Assembly: GCA_002255365.1 (NCBI GenBank)
Contig: NCBI01000009.1
Location: forward strand, 1-64,000
Reading direction: 5' to 3'
DNA from: Chromatiales bacterium 21-64-14
Lineage (GTDB): Bacteria; Pseudomonadota; Gammaproteobacteria; 21-64-14
DNA: 64,000 nt
Shown: in pieces, positions 37,839 to 49,024 of the stretch
Position numbering within the stretch: the stretch's first letter is position 1
Layout of the letters: each line of letters starts with the position of its first letter
Position numbers and translations under genes: made by a program
Notes under the pieces: generated by a model
What the model was told of the DNA's origin: nothing
The model's input: the letters and a program-made list of their open reading frames with translations, nothing else
The model's database searches: none

Positions 37839-39632
37839 ATGGAACGTACCCGCAATTTTTCGATCATCGCGCATATCGACCATGGGAAGTCCACGCTGGC
37901 GGATCGGTTGATTCAGCTCTGCGGTGGCCTGGCGGACCGGGAGATGGAGGCGCAGGTACTCGATTCCATGGACCTGGAACGGGAACGCGGCATTACCATC
38001 AAGGCGCAGAGTGTGTCGCTGAACTATCAGGCCCGGGACGGACAGCGCTATCGTCTGAACTTCATCGATACCCCGGGCCATGTGGATTTCTCCTACGAGG
38101 TGTCGCGCTCCCTGGCGGCCTGCGAGGGCGCGTTACTGGTAGTTGATGCCTCCCAGGGGGTCGAGGCGCAGACCCTGGCCAACTGCTATACGGCTACCGA
38201 ACAGAATCTCACGGTGGTGCCGGTCCTCAATAAGATCGATCTCCCCGCTGCGGATCCGGAACGGGTCATCGAGGACATCGAGGAGATCATCGGTATTGAG
38301 GCGCACGACGCCCTGCGCGTCAGTGCGAAGACCGGCGCCGGTGTACCGGAACTGTTGGAGGCCCTGGTGCAGCGTATCCCTCCACCGCGGGGGGATCCGG
38401 ACGCGCCACTCCAGGCGCTGATCATCGATTCCTGGTTCGACAACTTCGTTGGCGTGATTTCCCTGGTGCGCGTTTTCAACGGTAAGATCGCGCCGCGCCA
38501 GAAGATCCAGATCATGTCCACGGGCCGCACCCAGCAAGTCGAAAAGGTCGGTATCTTTAGTCCGAAACGTCAGGATACCCAGGTGCTCGCGACCGGGGAC
38601 GTGGGCTATGTCATCGCGGGCATCAAGGAGGTCGACGGGGCGCCGGTGGGCGACACGCTCACGGATGCGCACCGCCCGGCCGGGGCTCCGCTCCCCGGTT
38701 TCAAAAAGATCCAACCCCGTGTGTTCGCCGGCATGTTCCCTGTCAGTTCCGACGATTACGAGGATTTCCGGGAGGCGCTGCAGAAGCTGCGTTTGAACGA
38801 TTCCTCCCTGTATTACGAGCCCGAGACCTCTGATGCCCTGGGTTTCGGTTTCCGGTGTGGCTTTCTCGGCATGCTGCACATGGAAATCGTACAGGAACGT
38901 CTGGAACGGGAATACGCGCTGAATCTGATCACCACGGCACCGACCGTGGTGTACGAGATCCTCACAGCGGCAGGCGACATCATGTCCATCGATAATCCGT
39001 CCAAGCTGCCGCCGCTGGCCCAAATCCAGGAGATGCGAGAACCGATCATCGAGGCGACCATCCTACTGCCGCCGGACTATGTAGGGCAGGTGATCAGTCT
39101 GTGTATCGAAAAGCGCGGCGCCCAGAAGAAGCTGCTCTATCTCGGTAAACAGGTCTCGCTCACCTATGAACTGCCCCTGAGTGAGGTGGTGCTGGATTTT
39201 TTCGACCGGTTGAAATCGGTGAGCCGTGGATACGCGTCCTTCGATTACCACTTTTTGAGATTCCAGGCCGCGCCGCTGGTCAGGCTTGATGTGCTCATCA
39301 ACAACGAACGGGTCGACGCCCTTTCGACGATTGTGCACCGGGAACAATCGCAGCCGCGCGGGCGCGATCTTGTGGAACGTATGCGCGAGATCATTCCCCG
39401 GCAGATGTTCGAGGTGGCGATCCAAGCCGCCATCGGGGGGCAGATCATCGCGCGTTCCACGGTGAAGGCCTTGCGCAAGAACGTCACGGCCAAGTGCTAC
39501 GGAGGTGATATCACGCGCAAGCGCAAGTTGCTGGAGAAGCAAAAGGAAGGCAAGAAGCGCATGAAGCAGGTCGGCAAGGTCGATATTCCCCAGGAAGCGT
39601 TTCTGGCCGTGCTGCAGGCGAACAAGAAATAA
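37839..39632 (+). CDS. lepA: elongation factor 4 (LepA)
   Basis: A 597-residue translational GTPase that acts on stalled or paused ribosomes. G1 is [17 protein letters not shown]2 [15 protein letters not shown]3 [14 protein letters not shown]4 [13 protein letters not shown]. The LepA-specific C-terminal domain ends [23 protein letters not shown]. ATG 37839 ([16 protein letters not shown]) is the family start; the frame is open upstream. It lies directly ahead of lepB as in E. coli. Confidence 0.97.
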   Translation: MERTRNFSIIAHIDHGKSTLADRLIQLCGGLADREMEAQVLDSMDLERERGITIKAQSVSLNYQARDGQRYRLNFIDTPGHVDFSYEVSRSLAACEGALLVVDASQGVEAQTLANCYTATEQNLTVVPVLNKIDLPAADPERVIEDIEEIIGIEAHDALRVSAKTGAGVPELLEALVQRIPPPRGDPDAPLQALIIDSWFDNFVGVISLVRVFNGKIAPRQKIQIMSTGRTQQVEKVGIFSPKRQDTQVLATGDVGYVIAGIKEVDGAPVGDTLTDAHRPAGAPLPGFKKIQPRVFAGMFPVSSDDYEDFREALQKLRLNDSSLYYEPETSDALGFGFRCGFLGMLHMEIVQERLEREYALNLITTAPTVVYEILTAAGDIMSIDNPSKLPPLAQIQEMREPIIEATILLPPDYVGQVISLCIEKRGAQKKLLYLGKQVSLTYELPLSEVVLDFFDRLKSVSRGYASFDYHFLRFQAAPLVRLDVLINNERVDALSTIVHREQSQPRGRDLVERMREIIPRQMFEVAIQAAIGGQIIARSTVKALRKNVTAKCYGGDITRKRKLLEKQKEGKKRMKQVGKVDIPQEAFLAVLQANKK

Positions 39633-39713
39633 GGCACCAGGAGGAGCCGGTCCGGGTGATCGTGCAGCGATTGTGGCGACATAATATCGGCGCATTTTTG
39701 CGATTCTTTCCGT

Positions 39714-39733
39714 CGAATAGCGCTGGCTATTCG
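39714..39733 (+). repeat. perfect hairpin between lepA and lepB
   Basis: CGAATAGC-GCTG-GCTATTCG forms an 8-bp stem with a 4-nt loop. GCGAT at about 39700 and ATCGC after it could extend it as an outer stem. No U-run follows, so it could be an mRNA processing or stability element rather than a terminator; the ribosome site and start of lepB lie about 100 nt further on. Confidence 0.45.
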
Positions 39734-39837
39734 CCTCGAACGATCGCGAAACGGCCTCGGTTTTCGCTTCGCCCGGTTCTGCATACACTACTCAGGCAGG
39801 TCCGTGGTTTTACGAAAATCCGCAACGGGAGCTAAGC

Positions 39838-40650
39838 ATGAATTTCGATTTCGCAGCGTTTCTTATGGCGGCGGCCGTCATCACTGGCGCCATATGGGCC
39901 GTAGATGCTTTCATATGGGCGCCCCGGCGCAGGGGCCAATTGGGTGATGGGGCGGGGGCCTCATCGAGCCGTGAGCCACTGCTCGTGGAATACGCGCGGG
40001 CGTTCTTCCCGATCATCGTGATCGTCCTGTTGTTACGTTCCTTCGTGGTGGAACCGTTCCGGATCCCCTCCGGGTCCATGGAGCCGACGCTGCTGCCGGG
40101 GGATTTCATATTGGTCAACAAGTTCGACTACGGGCTTAGAATTCCGGTCTTCAACGTTAAGATCCTGAACGTGGGCGAACCGAAGCGCGGGGATGTGATG
40201 GTGTTCCGCTATCCGCGCAACCCATCCGTGGATTATATCAAGCGGGTGGTCGGTCTTCCGGGGGACCATATCGCCTACCGGGACAAAATTGTTTACATCA
40301 ACGGCAAGCCACAGCCACAGACCGTGATCGGGCAGTACATCAACGAGGATGGGCAGCCGGTACCCGGCGTGCAGCTGCGCTCCGAGCAATTAGGCTCGGT
40401 GAAGCACGACATCCTCATAGAGACCGAACCGATGTACCGTTCGTTCGATTGTATGCCGGCCGGTACCTATACGGTGCCCGCGGGACAGTACTTCGTGATG
40501 GGCGACAATCGCGACAACAGCAACGACAGTCGTTACTGGTGCTCGGTTCCGGAGCGCAATCTGGTCGGGAGGGCGTTCCTGATCTGGATGAGCTGGGACA
40601 TGCTGCGTGGCGGTGTTGCATGGCAGCGGATCGGGCAGGCGATACACTAG
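39838..40650 (+). CDS. lepB: signal peptidase I
   Basis: A 270-residue membrane serine protease that removes Sec and Tat signal peptides. Two N-terminal membrane helices (residues 8-28 and 54-70). Catalytic Ser80 in RIPSGSMEPTLLPGD; general-base Lys135 in VDYIKRVVGLPGD; box E is MGDNRDNSNDSRYW. Complete and of normal length. Followed by DUF4845 and rnc. Confidence 0.96.
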   Translation: MNFDFAAFLMAAAVITGAIWAVDAFIWAPRRRGQLGDGAGASSSREPLLVEYARAFFPIIVIVLLLRSFVVEPFRIPSGSMEPTLLPGDFILVNKFDYGLRIPVFNVKILNVGEPKRGDVMVFRYPRNPSVDYIKRVVGLPGDHIAYRDKIVYINGKPQPQTVIGQYINEDGQPVPGVQLRSEQLGSVKHDILIETEPMYRSFDCMPAGTYTVPAGQYFVMGDNRDNSNDSRYWCSVPERNLVGRAFLIWMSWDMLRGGVAWQRIGQAIH

Positions 40651-40683
40651 GCTGGGTTGGCACGTCGCGTTAAGGAGGAGGCA

Positions 40684-41052
40684 ATGAAGACAATACGACG
40701 GCAAGAAGGTATGAGCATGATTGGTTTACTGCTGCTAATTTTCATCGGCGGCTTCTTTGTGCTTCTGGCGTTGCGGCTTATCCCGGCCTACCTTGAATAT
40801 TTCTCGGTGGCCTCTTCGCTGGATTCAATGAAGACCCAAGGTGGCCTCGCGGATAAATCGCCCTCGGATCTCCGTGACCTGCTGGACCGCCGTTTCGAAG
40901 TCAACAACGTGGAGCATATTACCGCGCGTGAGGTCACGATCCGGCCCGTGAATGGTGGGAAGCAGCTGGAGGCGAAGTACCAGGTCGAGGTCCCGATCCT
41001 GGGCAACGTGGATGCGGTGGTTAAATTCGACAAGCAAGTGACGTTGCGTTGA
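40684..41052 (+). CDS. DUF4845 membrane protein between lepB and rnc
   Basis: A 122-residue protein with an N-terminal pilin-like start ([20 protein letters not shown]) forming one membrane helix, then a small periplasmic domain ([20 protein letters not shown]). DUF4845 proteins occur between lepB and rnc in many beta- and gammaproteobacteria; their function is unknown. AAGGAGGAG supports ATG 40684. The stop overlaps rnc by TTGA. Confidence 0.9.
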   Translation: MKTIRRQEGMSMIGLLLLIFIGGFFVLLALRLIPAYLEYFSVASSLDSMKTQGGLADKSPSDLRDLLDRRFEVNNVEHITAREVTIRPVNGGKQLEAKYQVEVPILGNVDAVVKFDKQVTLR

Positions 41053-41726
41053 ATTTGCCAGTAGACAGGCTGGAATCCGCGCTCGGCTACCGGTTCGACG
41101 ATCCGGAGTATCTTGCCTGGGCGCTTACCCATCGCAGCGCCGGCAGCCGTAACAATGAGCGGCTGGAGTTTCTGGGGGACGCCATCCTCAGTTTTGTGAT
41201 CGCCGCGGAGTTGTACGAGCGGTTTGCACAGGCCGATGAAGGCGAGCTTAGCCGTCTACGGGCGGCGTTGGTGAAGCGCGAGAGCCTGGCGATCCTGGCC
41301 CGTAATCTGAATCTCGGTGATTTTCTGGCGCTGGGTGGCGGGGAGCTTAAGAGCGGCGGCTTTCGCCGCGAGTCCATCCTGGCGGATGCCATGGAAGCGG
41401 TGTTCGGCGCGGTGTATCTCGACGGTGGTTGGGAGACATGCCGGGATCTGATCCTGAGGATGTATCGGGAACGGTTGGAAGAGTTGCCACAGGAGGGGGT
41501 GCGCAAGGATCCTAAGACGCGACTGCAGGAGCACCTGCAGTCGCGGCGGCTGCCGCTCCCGGACTACCAAGTGACCGGAGTCTCCGGGGAGGACCATGCC
41601 CAGACGTTTACCGTGGCGTGTGGCGTAGCGGAGTTGGGCTTGCTGGTCGAGGGGGTCGGGCGGTCCCGGCGCAAGGCCGAGCAGGCCGCGGCCAGTGTGG
41701 CCCTCAGCCGGCTGGGTGTAGACTGA
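41049..41726 (+). CDS. rnc: ribonuclease III
   Basis: A 225-residue double-strand-specific RNase that processes rRNA. The signature is [20 protein letters not shown]; the metal site continues in [21 protein letters not shown]-terminal dsRNA-binding domain follows ([20 protein letters not shown]). The start is TTG 41049, in a four-base overlap with the DUF4845 stop; no ATG or GTG fits better. Confidence 0.95.
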   Translation: MNLPVDRLESALGYRFDDPEYLAWALTHRSAGSRNNERLEFLGDAILSFVIAAELYERFAQADEGELSRLRAALVKRESLAILARNLNLGDFLALGGGELKSGGFRRESILADAMEAVFGAVYLDGGWETCRDLILRMYRERLEELPQEGVRKDPKTRLQEHLQSRRLPLPDYQVTGVSGEDHAQTFTVACGVAELGLLVEGVGRSRRKAEQAAASVALSRLGVD

Positions 41727-41767
41727 GTGCGTTTTCATTGCCCCGCGCCTGGAGTCTGGCACCGTTC

Positions 41768-42685
41768 ATGAGTAAACCCCCGACCCGTTGCGGATTCATC
41801 GCCATCATTGGCAGGCCCAACGTGGGCAAGTCGACACTGCTCAACCGATTGGTGGGGCAGAAGATCAGCATCACCGCCCCGCGGCCCCAGACCACTCGGC
41901 ACCGGATCCACGGCGTCAAGACCGTGGGCCCGGACCAGGCGGTCTATGTGGATACCCCCGGCCTGCACCGGGAGTCACGGCGGACCTTGAACCGTTACCT
42001 GAACCGCACCGCACGCTCCGCGCTGCACGATGTGGATGCCCTGCTGTTCGTGGTGGAGGCCTTGCACTGGACCGGCGAAGACCAATACGTGGAAGAACTG
42101 ATCCGCGAGCTCCCCGCGCCGGCGATCCTGGTGGTCAACAAGGTGGACAAGGTGGTGGACAAGACACGCCTGCTGCCCTACCTGGAGGAGCGCAGCCGGT
42201 CGGGCCGTTACCGCGAGCTGTTTCCGGCCTCGGCACAGGATGGAGACAACGTCGAGGCCTTGGAACGCAAGGTAATGGAATTGCTGCCATCTTCGGTGCA
42301 TCTGTTTCCCGATGACCAGGTAACCGACCGCAGCCAGCGGTTTCTGGCCGCCGAGCTGGTCCGTGAGAAGCTCACGCGCAGACTGGGTCAGGAGATCCCC
42401 TATGCGCTTGCGGTTTCCATCGAGGATTTCGAGGAGTTGGAGGCGCTGATCCGTATCCGCGCAGTGATCTGGGTGGAGCGGGACGGACAGAAGAAAATTG
42501 TGATCGGCAAGGGCGGCGGCGTACTCAAAGAGATCGGCCGCCTGGCGCGGCTCGACCTGGAGCACGAACTGGGGAAAAAGGTCTTTCTGGAGCTTTGGGT
42601 GAAGGTGCGGGAGGGCTGGTCCGACGACTCCGGGGCGCTCAGCAGTCTCGGTTATGATGACGCCTTTCAGGACCCCGGCGGCTAG
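41768..42685 (+). CDS. era: GTPase Era
   Basis: A 305-residue GTPase for 30S assembly that binds 16S rRNA. G1 is IIGRPNVGKSTLLNRLVGQK, the switch region ITAPRPQTTRHRIHGV, G3 YVDTPGLH, G4 LVVNKVDKV. The C-terminal KH domain has KKIVIGKGGGVLKEIGRLAR. Complete, ATG 41768. Confidence 0.97.
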   Translation: MSKPPTRCGFIAIIGRPNVGKSTLLNRLVGQKISITAPRPQTTRHRIHGVKTVGPDQAVYVDTPGLHRESRRTLNRYLNRTARSALHDVDALLFVVEALHWTGEDQYVEELIRELPAPAILVVNKVDKVVDKTRLLPYLEERSRSGRYRELFPASAQDGDNVEALERKVMELLPSSVHLFPDDQVTDRSQRFLAAELVREKLTRRLGQEIPYALAVSIEDFEELEALIRIRAVIWVERDGQKKIVIGKGGGVLKEIGRLARLDLEHELGKKVFLELWVKVREGWSDDSGALSSLGYDDAFQDPGG

Positions 42686-42715
42686 CGATTATTTGGCCAT
42701 AGAAGCAATATAAAA

Positions 42716-42734
42716 CTATATATTTAATATATAG
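42716..42734. repeat. AT palindrome between era and recO
   Basis: CTATATAT-TTA-ATATATAG is a perfect 8-bp inverted repeat in an AT-rich island of about 60 bases (42690-42760). It may be part of the recO promoter, or an AT-rich protein-binding site. Confidence 0.5.
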
Positions 42735-42799
42735 ATATAGAGTAAAATGCAAGTATCACATCCGCTCTTGACGGGCCTCGCAGCGATCCTTTTCCGGTC

Positions 42800-43546
42800 A
42801 TGAGCCAACCCAAGCGGGTGGCGTTGCAGCCGGGCTACGTGCTCCACCCTCGGCCCTATCGGGACACCAGCCTGTTGGTGGAGGCCCTGACTCCCGAGCA
42901 CGGGCGTGTGGGGTTGGTGGCGAAGGGGGTCCGCGCACCGCGCTCGCGCATGCGCGGCCTGCTCCAACCGTTTCGACCCCTGCTTCTGTCCTGGTCCGGG
43001 AGCGGTGATCTGGCCACTTTGGTGGGTGCGGAGGCGAACGGGCCGATGATGGGCCTGGCGGGTGCCGGCCTGTTGAGCGGTTTCTATGTCAACGAACTGC
43101 TAGTGCGCCTGCTGCTGCGCCACGATCCCCATCCGGCCCTGTACCAGGCCTACGAAGCGGTCCTGACGGCCCTGCAGGCGGCCGGTCAGGAGGAGCCCGC
43201 GCTGAGGATCTTCGAAAAACGATTGTTGCAGGAGTTGGGATACGGGTTGCTCCTGGATCGCGAGGCACGCTCCGGCCAACCGATCGACGCGGAACGGCGC
43301 TACCGGTATCGGCTGGATCTGGGACCGTTGCCTGAGGATGAGGGGGACATCGCGGATCCGGCGATTCACGGCAGCAGCCTGCTGGCCCTGGCCCGGGAGG
43401 TCTTACCCGCCGATCCGGAGCGCCGGCAGGAGGCCAAGCGGCTCATGCGTGCCGCCATCGCGCGCCACTTGGGCGGCCGGCCCCTGAAGAGCCGCGACCT
43501 GTTTCGTGTGCATAGCCGCGACGAGGACCATGGTACCGGGGGTTGA
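42800..43546 (+). CDS. recO: DNA repair protein RecO
   Basis: A 248-residue recombination mediator of the RecFOR pathway. The N-terminal OB-fold is [20 protein letters not shown] and [20 protein letters not shown]; a helical C-terminal part has [20 protein letters not shown]. No zinc-site cysteines are visible, as in many proteobacterial RecO proteins. ATG 42800. Confidence 0.93.
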   Translation: MSQPKRVALQPGYVLHPRPYRDTSLLVEALTPEHGRVGLVAKGVRAPRSRMRGLLQPFRPLLLSWSGSGDLATLVGAEANGPMMGLAGAGLLSGFYVNELLVRLLLRHDPHPALYQAYEAVLTALQAAGQEEPALRIFEKRLLQELGYGLLLDREARSGQPIDAERRYRYRLDLGPLPEDEGDIADPAIHGSSLLALAREVLPADPERRQEAKRLMRAAIARHLGGRPLKSRDLFRVHSRDEDHGTGG

Positions 43547-43626
43547 GTTCCTCGAGGCCCGGTAGTCCGGCCGCGGGTGGTCGCGGATTTCCATTATACC
43601 GGCCGCCCCCTATACTCTTGCCCACT

Positions 43627-44370
43627 ATGAACCGCACGCCACCGATCCGTCTTGGGGTCAACATCGACCATGTGGCGAGCCTGCGCCAGGCACGCCGTAC
43701 GCGCTACCCGGACCCGGTCCAGGCTGCGCTGACGGCGGAGCAGGGGGGGGCGGACGCCATCACGCTGCACCTGCGCGAAGACCGGCGCCACATCCAGGAG
43801 CGGGACGTGGAGTTGCTGCGCCAGGTCCTGACGACCCCCATGAATTTGGAGATGGCGGTTACCGGGGAAATGCTGGCGTTCGCGGAACGGCTGGCGCCCG
43901 AGGACTGCTGCCTGGTGCCGGAGCGGCGCGCGGAGTTGACCACCGAAGGCGGACTCGACGTGGCGGGGCAGTTGACGCGGGTACGCGAGGCCTGCGGGCG
44001 GCTGGCGGGGGCCGGCGTGCGCGTATCCCTGTTCATCGATGCGGAGCCGCGCCAGATCGAGGCGGCGGCGGCGGCCGGAGCCCCGGTGGTGGAGCTCCAT
44101 ACCGGCCACTACGCCGATGCGCCCGATACGGCAAGTCGTGGCCGCGAATTGGAACGTATCGTCGCGGCGGTGGAACTGGCCCGGGGGGCGGGCCTGCAGG
44201 TCAACGCGGGCCACGGTCTCCATTTCCACAACGTGGGGCCCATCGCCGCCCTAGAGCCGATCCGGGAGCTCAACATCGGGCACGCCATCGTCGCGCGGGC
44301 GCTCTTCACGGGCCTCGAAGCGGCGGTGCGCGAAATGAAGCGGCTCATGCGCGAGGCCCACCGGGACTGA
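43627..44370 (+). CDS. pdxJ: pyridoxine 5'-phosphate synthase
   Basis: A 247-residue TIM-barrel enzyme that forms pyridoxine 5'-phosphate. Family blocks: [70 protein letters not shown], and [17 protein letters not shown] 43627. The usual downstream acpS is not here; cysM follows. Confidence 0.97.
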   Translation: MNRTPPIRLGVNIDHVASLRQARRTRYPDPVQAALTAEQGGADAITLHLREDRRHIQERDVELLRQVLTTPMNLEMAVTGEMLAFAERLAPEDCCLVPERRAELTTEGGLDVAGQLTRVREACGRLAGAGVRVSLFIDAEPRQIEAAAAAGAPVVELHTGHYADAPDTASRGRELERIVAAVELARGAGLQVNAGHGLHFHNVGPIAALEPIRELNIGHAIVARALFTGLEAAVREMKRLMREAHRD

Positions 44371-44458
44371 TGGCCGTCGCGCCGCCGAAGATGTGCGCGG
44401 ACACGGTGGCTCTGGCGCAGCCCGGATTTTCTGCGTTCCCGCGAGGTGGACTTTGGGC

Positions 44459-45352
<894 letters not shown>

Positions 45353-45355
45353 GAC

Positions 45356-47419
45356 GTGACGAGCCGCCGCCTCGCGCTGCTGGTGATCCTCGCACTGGTG
45401 GCGGGGCGCGCCGCGGCGGTGGACTCCGTGACGTTCTCCATGGCGCAGCTGGCCGGATCCGGTTGGCAGGCCCGGGACGTGCGGGTGAGCCTCGCCCCGG
45501 TCGGTCACGGGCAGGCGGACCTGAGCGTATCCATCACCGCCCTGACATTGCCCGGTGGCCTGCCAGTGTTGCGCAACGTCGCGATCCGCTGCACCGGCGC
45601 GGCGCTGGATGCCACGGGCGTGCGCTGCGACGACGCCCATGCGGAACTCACCGCGCCCGGGGTGCTCCCGGGGTCATTTCCGGTACGGTTCCAATACCGG
45701 CGCGCCACCGGCGCGGTGACGGTCACGATCCCGCGCCTGCGCCTGACGGCGGGGGCGTTGCGCCTTGCGGGGCGTTGGACCCCGAGTGGTTGGTCCCTCG
45801 ACCTCGCGGCCCGCGCGCTGGACGCGGCGCCCCTGGTGACCACCCTGCGGCGCTTTGGCGTGCCCACCGGGGCCTTCAAGGCCACCGGTCGCGTCGCCCT
45901 GAACGCGTCGCTGGCGGGGGACGCCGGGGGCGTGCGCGCCCTGCGTGCGCGCGTCTCGGGTACCCGCTTGACCGTGACGGAACCGACCGGGCGCTACGCG
46001 AGCGAGGGCCTGGGTGCTTCGATCCGCCTCGACGCCCGGCGCCGGCACGCGGCCTGGCAGGGGAGCGCGGGCGTGCGGCTGATCCGGGGCCAGCTCTATG
46101 TCGACCCGCTGTACCTCCAGGTTCCGGACCGTCCCATCACGGCCCACGGGCGTTTTCGCTGGCGCCCGGGACAAGCACTGGTCTTCTCGGATCTGGCGCT
46201 GGAGCACCCCGGGCTCCTGTCGGCGCGCGGGGACGTGCGTCTCGGGTTGACCGGCGGCGTGCACCTGCGGGCAGTCGCGCTTTCCCACGTGCGGCTCGAG
46301 CTGGGCGCGGCCTACCCGGTCTACCTCCAGCCGTTCCTCTACGGCACTGCTTTCGACGGCCTGGTGCCGCACGGAGAGATCCGCGGGCGTGTGCGTTACC
46401 GCGACGGGGCCCTGCGGGCGCTGGCGCTGACCCTGGCCGGTGTCAATCTGAGCGATCCGCGCGGGCGCTTCGGCCTCCAGGACGCCACCGGCACGGTGCA
46501 ATGGACCCTGGGCGCGGCCCCGGTACACTCCGCGTTGGCCTGGCGGAGTGCAGCGCTCTACCGGATCCCGATCGGTGCCGCTGCGCTGACCTTCACCTCA
46601 CGGGCTGGGACCCTCGCGCTCGACCGGGAGGCGCGCATCCCGGTCCTGGACGGGGCCTTGCTGGTGAACGATCTCCAGGTGGACCGGCCGGGCAGTCCCG
46701 CCATGTCGTGGCAGTTCGCCGCGGTCCTGACACCGGTCTCGCTGGAGGGACTGACCCGCACGCTCGGCTGGACACCGTTCTCCGGAAAGCTGTCCGGCAT
46801 GATCCCCCAGGTGCGCTACCAGGATCACCAGGTGCGGGTGAACGGGGTCCTGTTGGTGCGGGTGTTCGGGGGTGACATCACGGTGCGCGACCTGCGCCTG
46901 ACCCGTCCGTTCGGGCGGGTGCCCGCCCTGAGCGCGGACGTCGCGATCCGGAATCTGGACCTGCAGACGCTCACCCGCACCTTCTCCTTTGGTAAGATGG
47001 AAGGCCGGCTGAGTGGTCGCGTCGCAGGCTTGCAACTGGATAACTGGAAACCGGTGCGCTTCGACGCGCGGCTGGCGACGCCCTCCGACGACGGTTCGCG
47101 GCACCGCATCAGCCAAAAGGCCTTGAAGAACCTGACCCGGATCGGTGGCGGGGGCGTCGGAGGGCTCGTAACCGGTATCCTGTTCCGGGTGTTCCACGAG
47201 TTTTCCTACCAGCGGCTCGGGTTGAGTTGCCGGTTGCGCCAGGATGTGTGCGAGATGGGTGGCATCGGACCGGCGCCGGGGGGCGGATATTACATCGTGA
47301 AGGGCGGCGGACTGCCACGGATCAGCGTCGTGGGATTCGCGCACCAAGTGGACTGGGATGCGCTGGTGGCGCAGTTGCGCAGCGTCACCCGGGAGGCGGC
47401 GGGTGCCGCGGGCCCGTAA
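45356..47419 (+). CDS. YdbH/AsmA-like envelope lipid-transport protein
   Basis: A 687-residue protein with an N-terminal signal/anchor (RRLALLVILALVAGRAAAV) followed by a long, beta-rich repetitive body typical of AsmA-like/YdbH proteins that bridge the inner and outer membranes. The conserved C-terminal part is FGKMEGRLSGRVAGLQLDNW, ALKNLTRIGGGGVGGLVTGI and LSCRLRQDVCEMGGI. GTG 45356 starts three bases after the cysM stop. The next gene is a DUF1318 (YdbL-like) lipoprotein, which supports YdbH. E. coli YdbH works with YhdP and TamB in phospholipid transport. Confidence 0.75.
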   Translation: MTSRRLALLVILALVAGRAAAVDSVTFSMAQLAGSGWQARDVRVSLAPVGHGQADLSVSITALTLPGGLPVLRNVAIRCTGAALDATGVRCDDAHAELTAPGVLPGSFPVRFQYRRATGAVTVTIPRLRLTAGALRLAGRWTPSGWSLDLAARALDAAPLVTTLRRFGVPTGAFKATGRVALNASLAGDAGGVRALRARVSGTRLTVTEPTGRYASEGLGASIRLDARRRHAAWQGSAGVRLIRGQLYVDPLYLQVPDRPITAHGRFRWRPGQALVFSDLALEHPGLLSARGDVRLGLTGGVHLRAVALSHVRLELGAAYPVYLQPFLYGTAFDGLVPHGEIRGRVRYRDGALRALALTLAGVNLSDPRGRFGLQDATGTVQWTLGAAPVHSALAWRSAALYRIPIGAAALTFTSRAGTLALDREARIPVLDGALLVNDLQVDRPGSPAMSWQFAAVLTPVSLEGLTRTLGWTPFSGKLSGMIPQVRYQDHQVRVNGVLLVRVFGGDITVRDLRLTRPFGRVPALSADVAIRNLDLQTLTRTFSFGKMEGRLSGRVAGLQLDNWKPVRFDARLATPSDDGSRHRISQKALKNLTRIGGGGVGGLVTGILFRVFHEFSYQRLGLSCRLRQDVCEMGGIGPAPGGGYYIVKGGGLPRISVVGFAHQVDWDALVAQLRSVTREAAGAAGP

Positions 47420-47444
47420 CGTCGAAATCGAAGGAGAACGCAAT

Positions 47445-48065
47445 ATGAGGCACAGATCCTGGCTTTGGTACGGGATGGTCGCGAGCCTGCTCTCCGGCTG
47501 CGTGACCATCAACATCTATTTCCCCGCCGCCGCCGCTCAGAAGGCGGCGGACCGGATCATCCAGGGCGTGTACGGCGCCGGTTCCGCGCCGGTGCCGGTG
47601 CCGGCACCGCAGCCCGGGGCCGCGCCGGCCAAGCCCCAGGGGTTGCGTTCGGTGCCTTCCGGCGGTCCGTTGCTGGCGCTGATGAACCTGCTGGTCCCGG
47701 TCGCCCACGCGGCGGCGGATCTCAATGTGCAAAGTCCCACCATCCGCGGTATCCGCGCGTCCCTGGAGGCCCGTCACCCCGCCCTCGCACCGTTCTATGA
47801 CAGCGGCGCCATCGGCATGACCCAGGGCGGCTTGCTCACGGTTCGCAACCTGGGCGCGGTGCCGCTCTCCCAGCGCAACCGGGTGCAGCAGCTGGTGGCG
47901 CAGGACAACCAGGACCGCAATGCCCTGTATCAGGCCATCGCGGCGGCCAATGGCCACCCCGAATGGGAAGCGGATGTCCGCAAGGTGTTCGCCCAGCGTT
48001 GGATCGCCAATGCGCCGTCCGGCTGGTGGTATCAGGCGGCGGATGGGAGCTGGAAGCGCAAATGA
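47445..48065 (+). CDS. YdbL-like DUF1318 lipoprotein
   Basis: A 206-residue lipoprotein: MRHRSWLWYGMVASLLSGC has the lipobox LLSGC. After it comes TINIYFPAAAAQKAADRIIQ, a family block, a Pro/Ala-rich linker, then DUF1318 (ADLNVQSPTIRGIRASLEAR, LGAVPLSQRNRVQQLVAQDN). E. coli has a separate YnbE lipoprotein and a YdbL chaperone for YdbH; here one protein seems to combine an acylated N terminus and the YdbL domain. AAGGAG supports ATG 47445. Confidence 0.85.
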   Translation: MRHRSWLWYGMVASLLSGCVTINIYFPAAAAQKAADRIIQGVYGAGSAPVPVPAPQPGAAPAKPQGLRSVPSGGPLLALMNLLVPVAHAAADLNVQSPTIRGIRASLEARHPALAPFYDSGAIGMTQGGLLTVRNLGAVPLSQRNRVQQLVAQDNQDRNALYQAIAAANGHPEWEADVRKVFAQRWIANAPSGWWYQAADGSWKRK

Positions 48066-48126
48066 CCGGGATACGTCGGCACCAGATCGTGGTCGGAATC
48101 GCGTCCCGGACGGGAGTCCCCGTTCT

Positions 48127-48918
48127 ATGAATAACGTCTTCGTGTTCGACATCGAAACGGTGCCCGATGTGGAGGCGGGACGCCGGCTCTACGGGTTGGA
48201 TGGGTTGAGCGACGGCGACGTGGCGCAGGTCATGTATACGGTCCGCCGTCAGCAGACCGGCGGCAACGACTTTCTACGGCTGCATCTGCAACGGGTGGTG
48301 GCAATCTCGCTCGCGGTCCGTACCCGCGATTGGTTCAAGGTCTGGTCTCTGGGGGAGGTGGACGCCCCGGAAGCGGAACTGGTGCGGCGTTTCTTCGATG
48401 GCGTGGAGCGCTATACCCCCACCCTGGTGTCCTGGAACGGCGGTGGCTTCGATCTCCCGGTGCTGCATTACCGGGCGTTGCGCCACGGAATTCCGGCGCC
48501 CCGTTATTGGGAAACCGGCGCCGATGACCAGGGCTTCCGGTGGAACAACTACCTGAACCGCTTCCATGAGCGTCATACCGATCTTATGGACGTGCTGTCC
48601 GGCTACCAGGCCCGGGCGGTGGCGCCCCTGGACGAGATCGCCACCTTGCTGGGTCTGCCGGGAAAGATGGGCATGGATGGCGCGCAGGTCTGGGAGCGGT
48701 ATTTGGAGGGCGAACTGGGCGCGATCCGGGACTACTGCGAGACGGATGTCATCAATACCTATTTGGTGTACCTGCGTTTTGAGCAGATCCGCGGCCGGCT
48801 GGGTGCGGAGGAATACCAACGCGAGTGCCAACTGGTGCGTGATACCTTGAATCAGGACGACCGGCCCCACCTGCGCCGGTTCCTCGCTGCCTGGCCCGCG
48901 CCGCAAGACCACGGATGA
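48127..48918 (+). CDS. PolB-type 3'-5' exonuclease
   Basis: A 263-residue DEDD exonuclease of the predicted PolB-exonuclease-like family. ExoI is MNNVFVFDIETVPDVEAGRR; ExoII is TLVSWNGGGFDLPVLHYRAL; ExoIII is AIRDYCETDVINTYLVYLRF. No polymerase domain is present. It is thought to proofread or degrade DNA/RNA 3' ends. ATG 48127; rlmD follows. Confidence 0.9.
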   Translation: MNNVFVFDIETVPDVEAGRRLYGLDGLSDGDVAQVMYTVRRQQTGGNDFLRLHLQRVVAISLAVRTRDWFKVWSLGEVDAPEAELVRRFFDGVERYTPTLVSWNGGGFDLPVLHYRALRHGIPAPRYWETGADDQGFRWNNYLNRFHERHTDLMDVLSGYQARAVAPLDEIATLLGLPGKMGMDGAQVWERYLEGELGAIRDYCETDVINTYLVYLRFEQIRGRLGAEEYQRECQLVRDTLNQDDRPHLRRFLAAWPAPQDHG

Positions 48919-49024
48919 ATCCCTCGCGCCTCGCGTCGGGCTGGTCTGACCGCACCGGCGTGGCCTCTCCCATGGGTCCCATCACGTACGGATTGCGGTC
49001 ACGCGGCGCCGGGGTTCTGCGTCC

